Positions 1-9,090 of a stretch of DNA of 46,104 nt are shown here, piece by piece. A program made the translations under genes and the position numbers. Under the pieces are notes generated by a model. That model was given only the letters and a program-made list of their open reading frames with translations, was not told the DNA's origin and searched no databases. This DNA comes from an uncultured SAR116 cluster alpha proteobacterium (GTDB taxonomy: Bacteria; Pseudomonadota; Alphaproteobacteria; Puniceispirillales; Marisalimonadaceae). The stretch covers positions 1 through 46,104 of the forward strand of contig CACMRG010000012.1 of assembly GCA_902616005.1 (NCBI GenBank). Direction: 5' to 3'. Position 1 is the first letter of the stretch. Every line of letters begins with the position of its first letter.

Positions 1-35
1 AAATAAAATTTCGCCTTAATTAAAAATTTGCTCAC
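1..35 (-). CDS. Possible 5' end of pal, cut by window edge
   Basis: A GTG codon at 35-33 on the minus strand opens a frame that runs off the left edge (first residues read M-S-K-F-L-I-K-A-K-F). An AGG lies about six bases upstream of the GTG. In alphaproteobacteria pal normally follows tolB, and a basic start leading into a hydrophobic stretch would suit a lipoprotein signal. Only 11 codons are visible, so the identity rests on position alone. No ATG start is available between tolB and the edge. Confidence 0.35.
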   Translation of the reverse strand, partial: MSKFLIKAKFY

Positions 36-77
36 ATTAACCTAGTTGCTAATAAATTACAAGAGTTTAATATTTAG

Positions 78-1391
78 TTAAGGTATTATTGGAGACCAAG
101 CTGGATCAGAGGCATCTGCTGGTGTAATTATTTTCAATTCCTTAAAACCTGTTACATCAATTTTGTAAAGATTAACACGTCCTGCCTCTTTATTTTTAGG
201 TCTATTTTGTTTAAAATACATTAAAACTCTTCCATTTGGTGCCCACGTTGGCCCTTCAACCAAATAACCTTTTGCTAACAATCTTTCACCAGACCCATCA
301 GGTTTCATAACACCAACATAAAATAAGCCTTTGTACATTTTAGTGAATGAAATTAAATCTCCTTTTGGACTCCAGACCGGAGTAGCATATCTCCCCTTTC
401 CAAAAGAAATCCTTTTAACTCCTCTACCTTTTTCATCCATAACATATAGTTGCTGTGAACCACCACGATCAGAATTAAATACAATTTGTTTGCCATCTGG
501 AGAAAAGCTTGGTGAAGTATCAATTGAGGGACTATTGGTAACTCTTTTAACATTTTGATTTTTTATATTCATAGTATAAATGTCAGTAACTCCGTTGTTT
601 GAGTAACTCATTATGATACTACTACCATCAGGTGAAAATCTTGGCGCAAATGTCATTCCTGGGAATGATCCCAACATTTCTTGTTCACCTGTTAAAAGAT
701 TAAATATATAAACTCTAGGTTCATTATTGTAATAAGCTAAATATGTAATTTCTTGTGTATTAGGAGAAAATCTAGGAGTAAGAACTAAAAAATTTCCATT
801 TGTTAAAAATTGATGATTTTCTCCATCTTGATCCATAATAGCTAGTCTTTTTTTTCTTGCATTGGATGGTCCAGATTCAGAAATATAAACTACCCTTGTG
901 TCAAAATAACCCTTATCCCCAGTTAACCTCTCAAATGTAACATCAGAAATAATATGTGATACTCTTCTCCAATATTCTTTATCTACAGTTAACCTTAAGC
1001 CAGCCATGTCAGTTTCTGAAACCACATCCCATAATCTGAACTCAACCTCAATCTTATTATTTTTATCAGCTCTAATAGCACCAGTCACTAAAGCTTTAAT
1101 TCCAAAAGGTTTCCAATCATTGAAATTGGGTCTTACTGAAGGACTTGTTGGTGGAGCTATAAAGGCAGCAGTCTCTAAAGCCTTGAATTGACCTGATCCT
1201 ACAAGATTATTTGTAATAACATTAGATATAGAACGACCAAGTGAACTAACTTCCCCCGACCTATCTGTAAAATCAGCTATAGCAATTGGTAATGGTTCAA
1301 CTTGACCAGAATTAATATCAATTTCTAAATCCTTCGCATTAGAAATACCTATAAATAAAACAAAATAAATCGATATAAAAAACTTAAACAT
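78..1391 (-). CDS. tolB: Tol-Pal system periplasmic protein TolB
   Basis: Periplasmic beta-propeller component of the Tol-Pal envelope machine, which binds Pal and helps constrict the outer membrane at division. The 437 residues match the usual TolB length. Residues 1-19 form a signal peptide ending in S-N-A before K-D. An N-terminal alpha/beta domain is followed by propeller blades marked by repeated F/W-S-P-x-G motifs ([26 protein letters not shown]). It lies 43 bp downstream of tolA, the widest gap within the tol genes, and is the last complete gene of the cluster before the window edge. Confidence 0.96.
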   Translation of the reverse strand: MFKFFISIYFVLFIGISNAKDLEIDINSGQVEPLPIAIADFTDRSGEVSSLGRSISNVITNNLVGSGQFKALETAAFIAPPTSPSVRPNFNDWKPFGIKALVTGAIRADKNNKIEVEFRLWDVVSETDMAGLRLTVDKEYWRRVSHIISDVTFERLTGDKGYFDTRVVYISESGPSNARKKRLAIMDQDGENHQFLTNGNFLVLTPRFSPNTQEITYLAYYNNEPRVYIFNLLTGEQEMLGSFPGMTFAPRFSPDGSSIIMSYSNNGVTDIYTMNIKNQNVKRVTNSPSIDTSPSFSPDGKQIVFNSDRGGSQQLYVMDEKGRGVKRISFGKGRYATPVWSPKGDLISFTKMYKGLFYVGVMKPDGSGERLLAKGYLVEGPTWAPNGRVLMYFKQNRPKNKEAGRVNLYKIDVTGFKELKIITPADASDPAWSPIIP

Positions 1392-1434
1392 ATGAACTAA
1401 TTATAAATTTTTTTGGACATAAATAAGGCATTAT

Positions 1435-2286
1435 TTAACGATTTATAAATGATGTGTCAAAATTGAAATTAAAAATCTTAAACAAATCATATTTATTTTT
1501 TGGTAAAGGTAAAGGGGAACAATCTTTTACGGCTCTTCTAGCGGAATCTGCAGCCGCTCTATAAATAGGGTCTTTTTTGTAAAATGCTTTATCAAGAATT
1601 TCAACTTTTAAAACTAATCCGTCCGGATTAGTAAAAATTTTTAGATTAATAATCTTGTTTAATTCATTTGCAGAGTATGGTGCATTCCAACACTGCCTAA
1701 CGTGATTTCTTAATATATCTATTTCTGTAGCTGTAGCTTTCTTTTCTTCAGTCACATTTAAATTTTGATTTTGATTTTTAAGACTTTCTTTAATTTGATT
1801 AACAATGTTTTTTTTTTGATTAATCACATTAGCCTCAGCTAAATTTTTAAGAATAGCCTGAGAAGAAGAACTTCTATTTTTTCTTTTTATCTTGTTAAAA
1901 GGTCTTTTAAATGGTTTTTTTTCAATATTTTTTTCAACTGTTTTTTTTATTTTCTGCTTAGGTTTAATTATTTTCTGCTTAGGTTTAATTATTGGTTTTA
2001 AGGGTAATTTTTCTGTATTTTTGTCTATTTTTTTAGATATTATTTTTTTTGGTTTAGGCTTTGGAGAATTTTTAACTGTCATTTTAATTTGTTTGTTTTT
2101 CTGAGACTTAACTAATTTTTGATTTTTTTTTAGATTTGTTTTATTTGAAACTTTTAATTCTTCTTCAAAAATTATTGGAATTGTTGTCTCTTTTTGGTCT
2201 TTTATTTTTGAAAAAGGAAGCCCATAATAAAAAAACAAAAATATGGTTAAATGTAATCCAATTGATAATATAGATGATAAGGCCAT
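1435..2286 (-). CDS. tolA: TolA-like cell envelope linker protein
   Basis: Links the inner-membrane TolQR motor to the outer membrane. One membrane helix lies near residues 4-22. A long lysine-rich stretch (about 40-135) replaces the usual Ala/Lys helix, and a C-terminal domain (about 165-283) carries two cysteines (RQCW and KDCSP) that could form the conserved TolA disulfide. The linker is rich in Lys, Pro, Ile and Asn rather than Ala, which fits an AT-rich genome. It contains an exact 21-bp tandem duplication. It starts four bases after tolR. Sequence similarity in the linker is compositional, so the call rests on the C-terminal domain and gene order. Confidence 0.88.
   Translation of the reverse strand: MALSSILSIGLHLTIFLFFYYGLPFSKIKDQKETTIPIIFEEELKVSNKTNLKKNQKLVKSQKNKQIKMTVKNSPKPKPKKIISKKIDKNTEKLPLKPIIKPKQKIIKPKQKIKKTVEKNIEKKPFKRPFNKIKRKNRSSSSQAILKNLAEANVINQKKNIVNQIKESLKNQNQNLNVTEEKKATATEIDILRNHVRQCWNAPYSANELNKIINLKIFTNPDGLVLKVEILDKAFYKKDPIYRAAADSARRAVKDCSPLPLPKNKYDLFKIFNFNFDTSFINR
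1949..1990 (-). repeat. Exact 21-bp tandem duplication inside tolA
   Basis: Positions 1949-1969 and 1970-1990 are identical. Being 21 bp, the repeat keeps the frame and encodes a seven-residue unit (I-I-K-P-K-Q-K) twice in the linker of TolA. It looks like a recent slippage event that lengthens the periplasm-spanning arm. Confidence 0.9.
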
Positions 2287-2290
2287 AAAA

Positions 2291-2707
2291 TTAATTTTTA
2301 AGTCTTGCTACTAAAGTCGCCTTGGAGTATCCAGCTGATTTAATTCTTGCAAGTACATTTAGAACAGATCCATAATTAGCATTTTTATCTCCTTTAACAA
2401 AAATTCTTATATTTTTATTATTCTCAGAAATAGCTTTAACTTGTGGTATGATTTTAGAGATTTCAATTTTTCTGTCTTGGATATAAACACTACCATTTTT
2501 TTTTACTGAAATTATTAAAGGGTCTCCTTTTTGATTTAATTGTGAAGCTTTAGTTTTTGGAAGATCTACTTTAATACCTACAGTTAATAATGGAGCTGTA
2601 ATCATAAATACAATTAACAAAACAAGCATAACATCTACAAATGGAGTAACGTTAATTTGAGAAAATGATTTATTTCCCCTTTTGTTTTTTTTAAAATTAA
2701 ATTTCAT
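2291..2707 (-). CDS. tolR: Biopolymer transporter TolR (ExbD family)
   Basis: Inner-membrane proton-channel subunit paired with TolQ. It has 138 residues with a basic cytoplasmic start, one membrane helix at about 23-42 and a periplasmic domain. The helix begins with the family signature N-V-T-P-F-V-D-V-M-L; Asp25 is the expected proton-carrying residue. It lies 13 bp after tolQ and 4 bp before tolA, consistent with co-transcription. Confidence 0.95.
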   Translation of the reverse strand: MKFNFKKNKRGNKSFSQINVTPFVDVMLVLLIVFMITAPLLTVGIKVDLPKTKASQLNQKGDPLIISVKKNGSVYIQDRKIEISKIIPQVKAISENNKNIRIFVKGDKNANYGSVLNVLARIKSAGYSKATLVARLKN

Positions 2708-2720
2708 ATGTCTTTAACAA

Positions 2721-3467
2721 TTATTTTTTATCTATTTCTTGAGTAAAATATAGTTCAACATATTGACCAAAATGATCACTTTTATCATTAAACATATCTA
2801 TATCTTTTAAATACTTATTGTAAGCAGCTACTGCAGGAATTGCAGCGAACAAGCCTAGTGCTGTCGCAAATAAAGCTTCTGCAATGCCAGGGGCAACAAT
2901 AGCTAAACTTGTATTGTTACTCATTGCAATAGATTGAAAAGAATTCATTATGCCCCATACAGTCCCAAACAAACCAATAAATGGAGATATAGAACCAATT
3001 GAAGCTAATACAGTCATACTCCTTTCAAGTCTGTGTCTTTCTTTAGTAATTGTATATGAAATTATACTTTCTAATTTTTCTACAAAAGAATTTAGATTAA
3101 CCGGTCTACCCGTAGAAGTAACTTTTGAAAACTCCAATTTTGCATTAAAGTAAATAATTTCAAAAGAATTGTAAGTATCAGATTCTATTTTTTCTTTTAT
3201 GAATTTTTCAAGAGCAGAATGGTCAATCTCTGATGTTGAAAAATATTGTTCGAAATTATCTCTTGTTTTCACTTCTTTTTTAAACTTAAAGTATTTATTA
3301 AATATTATTGCCCAACACCAGATTGATAAAAAAATCAAACATATCATTACCAGCATAACCACAGCATCAGCTTTGAAAAAAAGTTCTATTAGTGAAAAGT
3401 CATTTGATTGCAAATTATCTATCTGCATTTCTGATGAAGAAGGTATTTTTAATTTTGGGTCGCTCAT
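2721..3467 (-). CDS. tolQ: Tol-Pal motor protein TolQ (ExbB/MotA family)
   Basis: Proton-channel subunit of the Tol-Pal motor. The 248-residue protein has three membrane helices (about 33-55, 145-170 and 185-212). The second contains the family motif G-L-F-G-T-V-W-G-I, and the third follows A-P-G-I-A-E-A-L-F-A-T-A-L-G, both diagnostic of TolQ/ExbB. The start is 8 bp after ybgC, and tolR follows, which is the standard order. Confidence 0.96.
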   Translation of the reverse strand: MSDPKLKIPSSSEMQIDNLQSNDFSLIELFFKADAVVMLVMICLIFLSIWCWAIIFNKYFKFKKEVKTRDNFEQYFSTSEIDHSALEKFIKEKIESDTYNSFEIIYFNAKLEFSKVTSTGRPVNLNSFVEKLESIISYTITKERHRLERSMTVLASIGSISPFIGLFGTVWGIMNSFQSIAMSNNTSLAIVAPGIAEALFATALGLFAAIPAVAAYNKYLKDIDMFNDKSDHFGQYVELYFTQEIDKK

Positions 3468-3475
3468 TTGTTACC

Positions 3476-3952
3476 TCATATTTTTTTAAAAAAAGGATGA
3501 TCTAGAATTTTACTAATATCTTTTACTTTGTTTTGATGATTTATCATTACAATTTGAATTTCACATGCTACATTTGGATTTTTACTAATAGTGTCTTGAA
3601 TTGTTTCAAAAGCTTCATGTTTGAGGACTATACAAGACTTTTTGGCAGATTTAAGGCAACTTTTCACAAGTAAAATTTGATTAAGTTGAAATGGTTTATT
3701 TATCCTTAAATTAATATCTCTTACAACAAACCCTAATTTATTTTTTTCTAGTAATTGTTTTTGATCAATATTAATTAAATTTAGTAAAGATGTTCTTGCT
3801 CTTTCAAAAAATTTTAAATAATTAGCATGATAAACTACACCACCTGCATCAGTATCTTCATAAAATATTCTTGTAAGGTAGTAATGAGTATTATTAATTA
3901 TTTCTCCATTAATCAAATTATTGATCTCAGATTTAAGCAAATTTTTCATCAA
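3476..3952 (-). CDS. ybgC: YbgC-type acyl-CoA thioesterase
   Basis: Hot-dog fold thioesterase that sits at the head of tol-pal clusters in many proteobacteria. The active-site segment Y-E-D-T-D-A-G-G-V-V-Y-H-A-N-Y-L-K-F-F-E is intact; its second Asp is the expected catalytic residue. At 158 residues it has an N-terminal extension of about 20 residues relative to the E. coli protein. The gene starts four bases after ruvB and ends eight bases before tolQ. Confidence 0.93.
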   Translation of the reverse strand: MMKNLLKSEINNLINGEIINNTHYYLTRIFYEDTDAGGVVYHANYLKFFERARTSLLNLINIDQKQLLEKNKLGFVVRDINLRINKPFQLNQILLVKSCLKSAKKSCIVLKHEAFETIQDTISKNPNVACEIQIVMINHQNKVKDISKILDHPFFKKI

Positions 3953-3956
3953 CTAA

Positions 3957-4997
3957 TTATTCTTTTTCAAGAAAGTTTATTTGATCATCGTTTTGATACT
4001 TTGACTCTAAACCTAAATGTTGCCACCCAATTTTAGTTACAATTCTTCCTCTTTTAGATCTTTCAATAAACCCTTTTTGTAAAAGAAATGGTTCTATAAC
4101 CTCTTCTATTAAATCTTTTTGCTCTGACAAAACTGCAGCAATTGTTTCTAAACCAACTGGACCTCCTTGGTATTTTTCTAAAATGATTTGCATATATTTT
4201 CTGTCAAGTGCATCTAATCCAAATTGATCAACATCTAACTGCTCTAGTGCTTCAATTGCAAAGTTTTTATCAATTTTTTCACATTTTTTGACAAAACATA
4301 TATCTCTTATACGCCTTAATAATCTCCCTGCAACTCGAGGAGTACCCCTCGATCTTTTAGCTATTGATAATGCCGCATCATCACTTAATTCAAGATTCAT
4401 TTTTACAGATGATTTTTTTAAAATATTTTTTAAATCATTATTATTATAAAACTCCATACGAATTTGAATACCAAATCTATCTCGTAAAGGAGTAGTTAAT
4501 AATCCAGCTCTTGTGGTTGCGCCAACTAAAGTAAAAGGAGGAACATCAATTCTAATTGATCTTGCTCCTGGCCCTTCACCTATAATTAAATCAATTTGAA
4601 AATCTTCCATAGCTGAATATAAGTATTCCTCAATTACACTCGATAACCTATGAATTTCATCTATGAATAGAACATCTTTTGGCTGAAGATTTGTAAGAAT
4701 CGCTGCTAAATCTCCAGTCTTATTTAATATTGGTCCAGATGTTGTTCGTATATTAACATTCAATTCTGATGAAACAATATGGGCTAAAGTTGTTTTTCCT
4801 AACCCTGGAGGACCGTGTAGTAATATATGGTCCATGGGTTCATCTCTTTCTGATGCAGCTTTGATAAAGGTAGATAAATTCCCTTGAACTTTTTTTTGCC
4901 CAATAAAATCGTGTAGCTTTTTGGGTCTTAATGCTAAGTCAAACGTATTATTTAGACTAGCTTCCTGATCATCATTAGATATATTTTCTTCATTCAT
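3957..4997 (-). CDS. ruvB: Holliday junction branch-migration helicase RuvB
   Basis: AAA+ motor that, loaded by RuvA, drives branch migration of Holliday junctions. The 346-residue protein has Walker A (G-P-P-G-L-G-K-T-T-L), Walker B (D-E-I-H-R-L), sensor region G-A-T-T-R-A-G and an arginine-finger-containing L-R-D-R-F-G, followed by a C-terminal winged helix. It lies four bases after ruvA, with ruvC just upstream of ruvA. Confidence 0.98.
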   Translation of the reverse strand: MNEENISNDDQEASLNNTFDLALRPKKLHDFIGQKKVQGNLSTFIKAASERDEPMDHILLHGPPGLGKTTLAHIVSSELNVNIRTTSGPILNKTGDLAAILTNLQPKDVLFIDEIHRLSSVIEEYLYSAMEDFQIDLIIGEGPGARSIRIDVPPFTLVGATTRAGLLTTPLRDRFGIQIRMEFYNNNDLKNILKKSSVKMNLELSDDAALSIAKRSRGTPRVAGRLLRRIRDICFVKKCEKIDKNFAIEALEQLDVDQFGLDALDRKYMQIILEKYQGGPVGLETIAAVLSEQKDLIEEVIEPFLLQKGFIERSKRGRIVTKIGWQHLGLESKYQNDDQINFLEKE

Positions 4998-5001
4998 TTT
5001 T

Positions 5002-5634
5002 TTATTTTGACAACTTTTTCAATGCTAAAGGAATTATTTTTTCTATCGAAAGTTTTTCGTGATTATCAATTTCATTGCATATTGAATTTACTACTAAAAA
5101 AACATCACTTTTGGAATAACCTAAATTTACAATTGCAGAAACAGCATCATCGACAATATTTTTATTTAATTTTAACTCATTAGAGGTTATGTTTAAATCT
5201 TTAAATTTAATATTATTATTTGTTAAAGAAAATTGATCAATTTTTTCTTGTAATTCAGATACGATTCTAGTTGCCACTCTTTGACCAATGCCATCTGCTT
5301 GTTGGAAAGCAGACTTATCAGAAGATTTTATTGCAACAATAATATGCTCAACAGTTAATGCGGATAGAATTGCTAAAGCCGCTCGAGGCCCAATACCTTG
5401 AATAGATTGTAACAATTTGAACATGTTTAATTCGCTTTGAAATTTGAACCCATATAATAAAATACTATCATCACGAACTTGTAAGTCAGTATTTAAAATT
5501 ACTGAATCATCAATATCTCCAATATGATACAACGTATTTTTAGATACGTTTAAACAGTATCCAACACCATTAACATCAATAATAACTTGATTATTTAATT
5601 TACTTTTTAATTTTCCAGTTAATGTTGCTATCAT
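5002..5634 (-). CDS. ruvA: Holliday junction-binding protein RuvA
   Basis: Tetrameric DNA-binding partner of RuvB. At 210 residues it shows the N-terminal OB-fold start (M-I-A-T-L-T-G-K), two helix-hairpin-helix motifs around residues 70-130 (IQGIGPRAALAIL and ADGIGQRVATRIV) and a C-terminal three-helix domain that contacts RuvB. Its ATG overlaps the ruvC stop codon by four bases, implying translational coupling. Confidence 0.97.
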   Translation of the reverse strand: MIATLTGKLKSKLNNQVIIDVNGVGYCLNVSKNTLYHIGDIDDSVILNTDLQVRDDSILLYGFKFQSELNMFKLLQSIQGIGPRAALAILSALTVEHIIVAIKSSDKSAFQQADGIGQRVATRIVSELQEKIDQFSLTNNNIKFKDLNITSNELKLNKNIVDDAVSAIVNLGYSKSDVFLVVNSICNEIDNHEKLSIEKIIPLALKKLSK

Positions 5635-6182
5635 TTCTGTATATTTATTTTTTCTTTTTCAAGAGCATTTGCAATTGCTTGATCTAATTTACTTGAATAT
5701 TCACCATTTTCAAGTTTTCCAAAAGATTTTGATTGGATTGACATTGCAACAGCTAGAGCATCTGAACTGTCTTCACTTTTAGGTACTATGTTTAAGATTT
5801 TTTTAATCATTAAGTTCACTTGATCTTTTGAAGCGATCCCTGAGCCTGTGATATTTTTTTTTACTAGTTTAGGCTGAATTTCAAGAATTTTTATTCCTAA
5901 TCTTGCAGCAGTTAAAATACATATACCTCGTGCCATTCCAAGTTTTAAACTAGAGACATTCCCTGAGCCTACAAATGTTTGTTCTATTCCAATCAAATCA
6001 GGTTTTAATTTTTTAATTAACAAGCTTAAACAATCAAAAATCCTCAGAAGCTTTTGGCCTAATTCAAGTTCATCATTTTGAAAAAAAAAGCCATCATCTA
6101 CATAAGTAAAAGAATTATTTTTCCAAACTACTACTCCCCATCCAGTTTTTCTTAAACCGGGATCTATACCTAAAATCTTCAA
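5631..6182 (-). CDS. ruvC: Holliday junction endonuclease RuvC
   Basis: Resolves Holliday junctions by paired nicking. The 183-residue protein has the RNase H-like fold with acidic active-site residues in the expected places: Asp7 in G-I-D-P-G, the Glu of G-I-E-Q-T-F-V, and the C-terminal pair in S-E-D-S-S-D-A-L-A-V-A. Both ends overlap neighbours by four bases (yebC upstream, ruvA downstream). Confidence 0.97.
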   Translation of the reverse strand: MKILGIDPGLRKTGWGVVVWKNNSFTYVDDGFFFQNDELELGQKLLRIFDCLSLLIKKLKPDLIGIEQTFVGSGNVSSLKLGMARGICILTAARLGIKILEIQPKLVKKNITGSGIASKDQVNLMIKKILNIVPKSEDSSDALAVAMSIQSKSFGKLENGEYSSKLDQAIANALEKEKINIQK

Positions 6183-6922
6183 CTAAACTTCTCTGATTCT
6201 TTTAAATTTAAGTTAAAATTCCCAAAAACATTTTGAACATCTTCACAATTATCTAAAGCTTCTAAAAACTTTAACATTGTTAAGCTTTTTTCTTCGTCTA
6301 GATTTATATAATTTTCTGGTATCCACGATATTTCAGATTGTTCTGGTAACCCATACTTAATTTCTAGTTTATCACGTAGATCATTGAAATCCGGTATAGA
6401 AGACAAAATTTCAATTTTATTTTCTTCAAAATTGACATCAGAAGCTCCATTTTCAATAGCAAAATCTAAAATTTCTTCTACGTCAAACTTTTCATTTTTC
6501 TCATATATTATCAAACCAAGATTTTTGAATAAATAACTCACAGAACCACTTTCTCCTAAATTACCATTATATTTTGTAAATGATGATCTAACTTCAGAAG
6601 CTGTCCTGTTTCGATTATCAGTCAATGCCTCAACAATAATTGCTGCTCCTCCTGGGCCATAACCTTCATACTTGATATCTTCTAGATTATCTTGTTCACC
6701 AGAATTGGCTTTATTAAGAACTCTTTGAATATTATCTTTTGGCATGTTTGCTGACTTGCACGCTGATAATGCTGTCCTTAACCTTGGATTGCTCTCGGGG
6801 TCAGTACTCGATCTAGCGGCAACTTGAAGCTCTTTTATTAATCGAGCAAATTTTTTTGCTCGTCTTGCGTCTTGAGCACCTTTTCGGTGCATAATATTTT
6901 TAAATTTTGAATGTCCTGCCAT
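6179..6922 (-). CDS. yebC: YebC/PmpR family protein
   Basis: Member of the YebC/TACO1 family. Some members act in translation at difficult proline stretches and others have been described as DNA-binding regulators; which role applies here cannot be told. The 247 residues begin with the family signature M-A-G-H-S-K-F-K-N-I-M-H-R-K and contain G-Y-G-P-G-G-A-A-I-I-V-E. Position upstream of ruvC is the common arrangement. Confidence 0.95.
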   Translation of the reverse strand: MAGHSKFKNIMHRKGAQDARRAKKFARLIKELQVAARSSTDPESNPRLRTALSACKSANMPKDNIQRVLNKANSGEQDNLEDIKYEGYGPGGAAIIVEALTDNRNRTASEVRSSFTKYNGNLGESGSVSYLFKNLGLIIYEKNEKFDVEEILDFAIENGASDVNFEENKIEILSSIPDFNDLRDKLEIKYGLPEQSEISWIPENYINLDEEKSLTMLKFLEALDNCEDVQNVFGNFNLNLKESEKFS

Positions 6923-6931
6923 TAGTATTTA

Positions 6932-7738
6932 TCATATTCCTATATTTTCAATTACTCCACCTATTCTAATAGGTTTAATAGATTCAGCCAATCCATTTAT
7001 TTTTGAATTTATCACGACACCACATAATGTAGGAGGGCCATCAGCAACAGTTAATCTAGGTTGTTTGTTGTTTGGGAATTGAAATCTTGATATAGCTGCA
7101 TCTTTTTCCATTCCAATAACTGAATTATAATCTCCGCTCATGCCAACATCAGTTATATATGCTGTTCCATTTTCTAAAACTCTATGATCACTTGTAGGAA
7201 TGTGAGTATGAGTACCCACTACTGCTGATACATGACCATCTAATACATGACCAATTGCCAACTTTTCTGAAGTTGCTTCTCCATGAACATCTACGAGAGA
7301 AAAACACAGATTTTCATTAGAGTTGAATTTAAGCTTTATATAGTTTAACAACTCAAAAACAGGGTTTGATTTAGGCATAAATAGATTTGTCATTAAATTT
7401 GCAACACCAATTTTCCCAAATGATGTATCAATTATCGTAATGCCAAGGCCAGGTGTTCCTTCAATCATATTCATTGGCCTAAGTACTTTATCAGTATCGT
7501 TTATATATGGAATAATTTCTTTTTTATCCCAAATATGATTGCCGGAAGTTAAAACATCTGCTCCGTTTGATAAAAAATTGTCGCAAATCTCAGGAGTAAC
7601 TCCAAATCCTCCTGCTGAATTTTCTACATTAACAATTATTAAATCAAAAAGTTTATTTTCTTTAAACTCTTTAATTTTATCAATAGCAAAATTTCTAGCT
7701 TTTCTTCCAACAATATCGCCAATAAACAATGTTTTCAT
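6932..7738 (-). CDS. YmdB-type metallophosphoesterase (TIGR00282)
   Basis: Cytoplasmic two-metal phosphoesterase of the YmdB family; the characterised Bacillus member hydrolyses cyclic nucleotides. The 268-residue sequence has the metal-binding motifs F-I-G-D-I-V-G near the start, N-V-E-N-S, S-G-N-H-I-W-D and G-T-H-T-H-I-P-T near residue 175. It sits between ygfA and yebC in a tightly spaced run (13 bp and 9 bp gaps). The physiological substrate is unknown. Confidence 0.88.
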   Translation of the reverse strand: MKTLFIGDIVGRKARNFAIDKIKEFKENKLFDLIIVNVENSAGGFGVTPEICDNFLSNGADVLTSGNHIWDKKEIIPYINDTDKVLRPMNMIEGTPGLGITIIDTSFGKIGVANLMTNLFMPKSNPVFELLNYIKLKFNSNENLCFSLVDVHGEATSEKLAIGHVLDGHVSAVVGTHTHIPTSDHRVLENGTAYITDVGMSGDYNSVIGMEKDAAISRFQFPNNKQPRLTVADGPPTLCGVVINSKINGLAESIKPIRIGGVIENIGI

Positions 7739-7751
7739 TTTACTAAACTTC

Positions 7752-8315
7752 TTATCTATAAATATATTTATCTGTTATAATGACATCCATTTTTTCATCA
7801 TGATTTTCTGTTGGTATACACGTTACCATTTGACTATCATAAGCTAAGCCAATAACAAATATGTTTTTTAGTTTTCTTAATTTTGATATTGTCCTATCAT
7901 AATAACCTTTTCCATAACCTAAACGATTTAAATTTCTATCAAATCCTACCATTGGAACAAACACAATATCAGGGATGATTTTATTAATATTAATGGGCTC
8001 ATAGATGCCAAATTTATTTTTTTTCAAACTTTTTTCATTATCAAATTCAGAAAATATTAATTCATTGTTATTTTTATCGATAATAGGTAAACAAATTTTT
8101 ATTGACAAATTTTTGCAAATCTTAATTAACTTTAAAGGTGAAATTTCTGATTTTGTTGGATGATATATCGCTATTGATGAAATTTTTAATATAGATTTAA
8201 TCTCCGAAATTATTAGATTAATGTCGATTTCTTTTAAGCAATCATTGCCTATCTTTTTAGAAAAAAAATTTCGTTTTTCCAAACATTTTTTTCTAAGTGC
8301 TAATTTAAATTTCAT
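7752..8315 (-). CDS. ygfA: 5-formyltetrahydrofolate cyclo-ligase
   Basis: ATP-dependent conversion of 5-formyl-THF to 5,10-methenyl-THF. The 187-residue protein carries the C-terminal signature R-L-G-Y-G-K-G-Y-Y-D-R and the metal/phosphate-binding P-M-V-G-F-D. It lies directly after the 6S RNA gene, the arrangement (ssrS-ygfA) conserved across proteobacteria, and may be co-transcribed with it. Confidence 0.93.
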   Translation of the reverse strand: MKFKLALRKKCLEKRNFFSKKIGNDCLKEIDINLIISEIKSILKISSIAIYHPTKSEISPLKLIKICKNLSIKICLPIIDKNNNELIFSEFDNEKSLKKNKFGIYEPININKIIPDIVFVPMVGFDRNLNRLGYGKGYYDRTISKLRKLKNIFVIGLAYDSQMVTCIPTENHDEKMDVIITDKYIYR

Positions 8316-8325
8316 GATACGTTAC

Positions 8326-8480
8326 GGTAGCCAAAAAAAACGTCGGCAAATTATCCTCTGTTGCCTGTTGTACAGGTGGGCACCACGTAACTTGACCAAG
8401 ATCAAATCAGAGGCAGTTCCCTTTAGAGAATTTATGGCCCCAGGGTTAAAGCACCTAACGATAGTTTCCAGCCACCACAT
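8326..8480 (-). ncRNA. ssrS: 6S RNA (SsrS)
   Basis: About 155 nt lying between zapA and ygfA, the conserved location of 6S RNA. Its base composition is clearly richer in G and C than the surroundings. The two ends can pair (GCCACC at 8471-8476 on the plus strand with GGTAGC at 8326-8331), and a small hairpin of the form CCUGU-ACA-ACAGG lies in the 3' half of the central region. 6S RNA mimics an open promoter and binds the housekeeping sigma holoenzyme in stationary phase. The exact ends are uncertain: a T8 run (plus-strand A run 8333-8340) lies near the 3' end. Confidence 0.82.
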
Positions 8481-8485
8481 ATATT

Positions 8486-8812
8486 TTAACTGTTGTTAAT
8501 TAATCTTTCAATATTCTTAAATTTTAAATTTAGTTTTTCTAACCATGAGACTATTTGATTTAAATCAAGAACTTTTTCCGAAAAGTTTTCGACATTTTCA
8601 GTTGAGTTACGAAGATTTTTATCAGCTAAAATTAATGATGCCATGAGTAAAATTTTACTTTCAGCAATTTTATTGTTTTGATCATCTAAAGTACTTATTA
8701 TTTCAGATAAAAGTTTTCCAGAAGCTTTCAATCTCTCTTCTTCACCAATTTTACATGATATTGGATACATTTTACCATTAACTTCAATTTTGACTATAGT
8801 TTGATCAGTCAT
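8486..8812 (-). CDS. zapA: Cell division protein ZapA
   Basis: Cytosolic FtsZ-associated protein that bundles Z-ring filaments. The 108 residues include the typical N-terminal strand I-V-K-I-E-V-N-G-K-M-Y-P-I-S-C and a C-terminal coiled coil. It starts immediately after the stop of the upstream coiled-coil gene (no gap) and precedes 6S RNA, as in many alphaproteobacteria. Confidence 0.85.
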   Translation of the reverse strand: MTDQTIVKIEVNGKMYPISCKIGEEERLKASGKLLSEIISTLDDQNNKIAESKILLMASLILADKNLRNSTENVENFSEKVLDLNQIVSWLEKLNLKFKNIERLINNS

Positions 8813-9049
8813 TTATTTTAACATATCTTTAAGATTAACTAAGTTGTTATCAACTTTATCTACTATAGTTCCTAATTTTTGAATATCATTCTTCAATTCA
8901 TCATTTAATTTTTTGTCAGAAATCATTTCAGCGACTTTTACTTCAATATTTTTAATTGTTTCATTAATTTCTAATTTTACTTTTTCAAATCTTTCAAGAA
9001 TTTCTGTTTGATCGTTTTCCAATTTTTTACTTCCATTAAAATTATACAT
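8813..9049 (-). CDS. Small coiled-coil protein, DUF4164-like
   Basis: A 78-residue protein that is almost entirely predicted helix, with heptad-like spacing of Leu, Ile and Val and many Lys, Glu and Asp. It has no membrane segment. A small coiled-coil protein (DUF4164-type) commonly precedes zapA in alphaproteobacteria, and the stop of this gene abuts the zapA start, so a role in division alongside ZapA is a reasonable inference. Similarity at this length is weak. Confidence 0.7.
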   Translation of the reverse strand: MYNFNGSKKLENDQTEILERFEKVKLEINETIKNIEVKVAEMISDKKLNDELKNDIQKLGTIVDKVDNNLVNLKDMLK

Positions 9050-9090
9050 TATAATACAATAAAATTCTAAAGATAAAAACTTTTAATAAA

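Noticed and set aside
8221-8499. 92-codon plus-strand frame across the 6S region
   Set aside because: It is antisense to ygfA and the 6S RNA and has no recognisable protein features.
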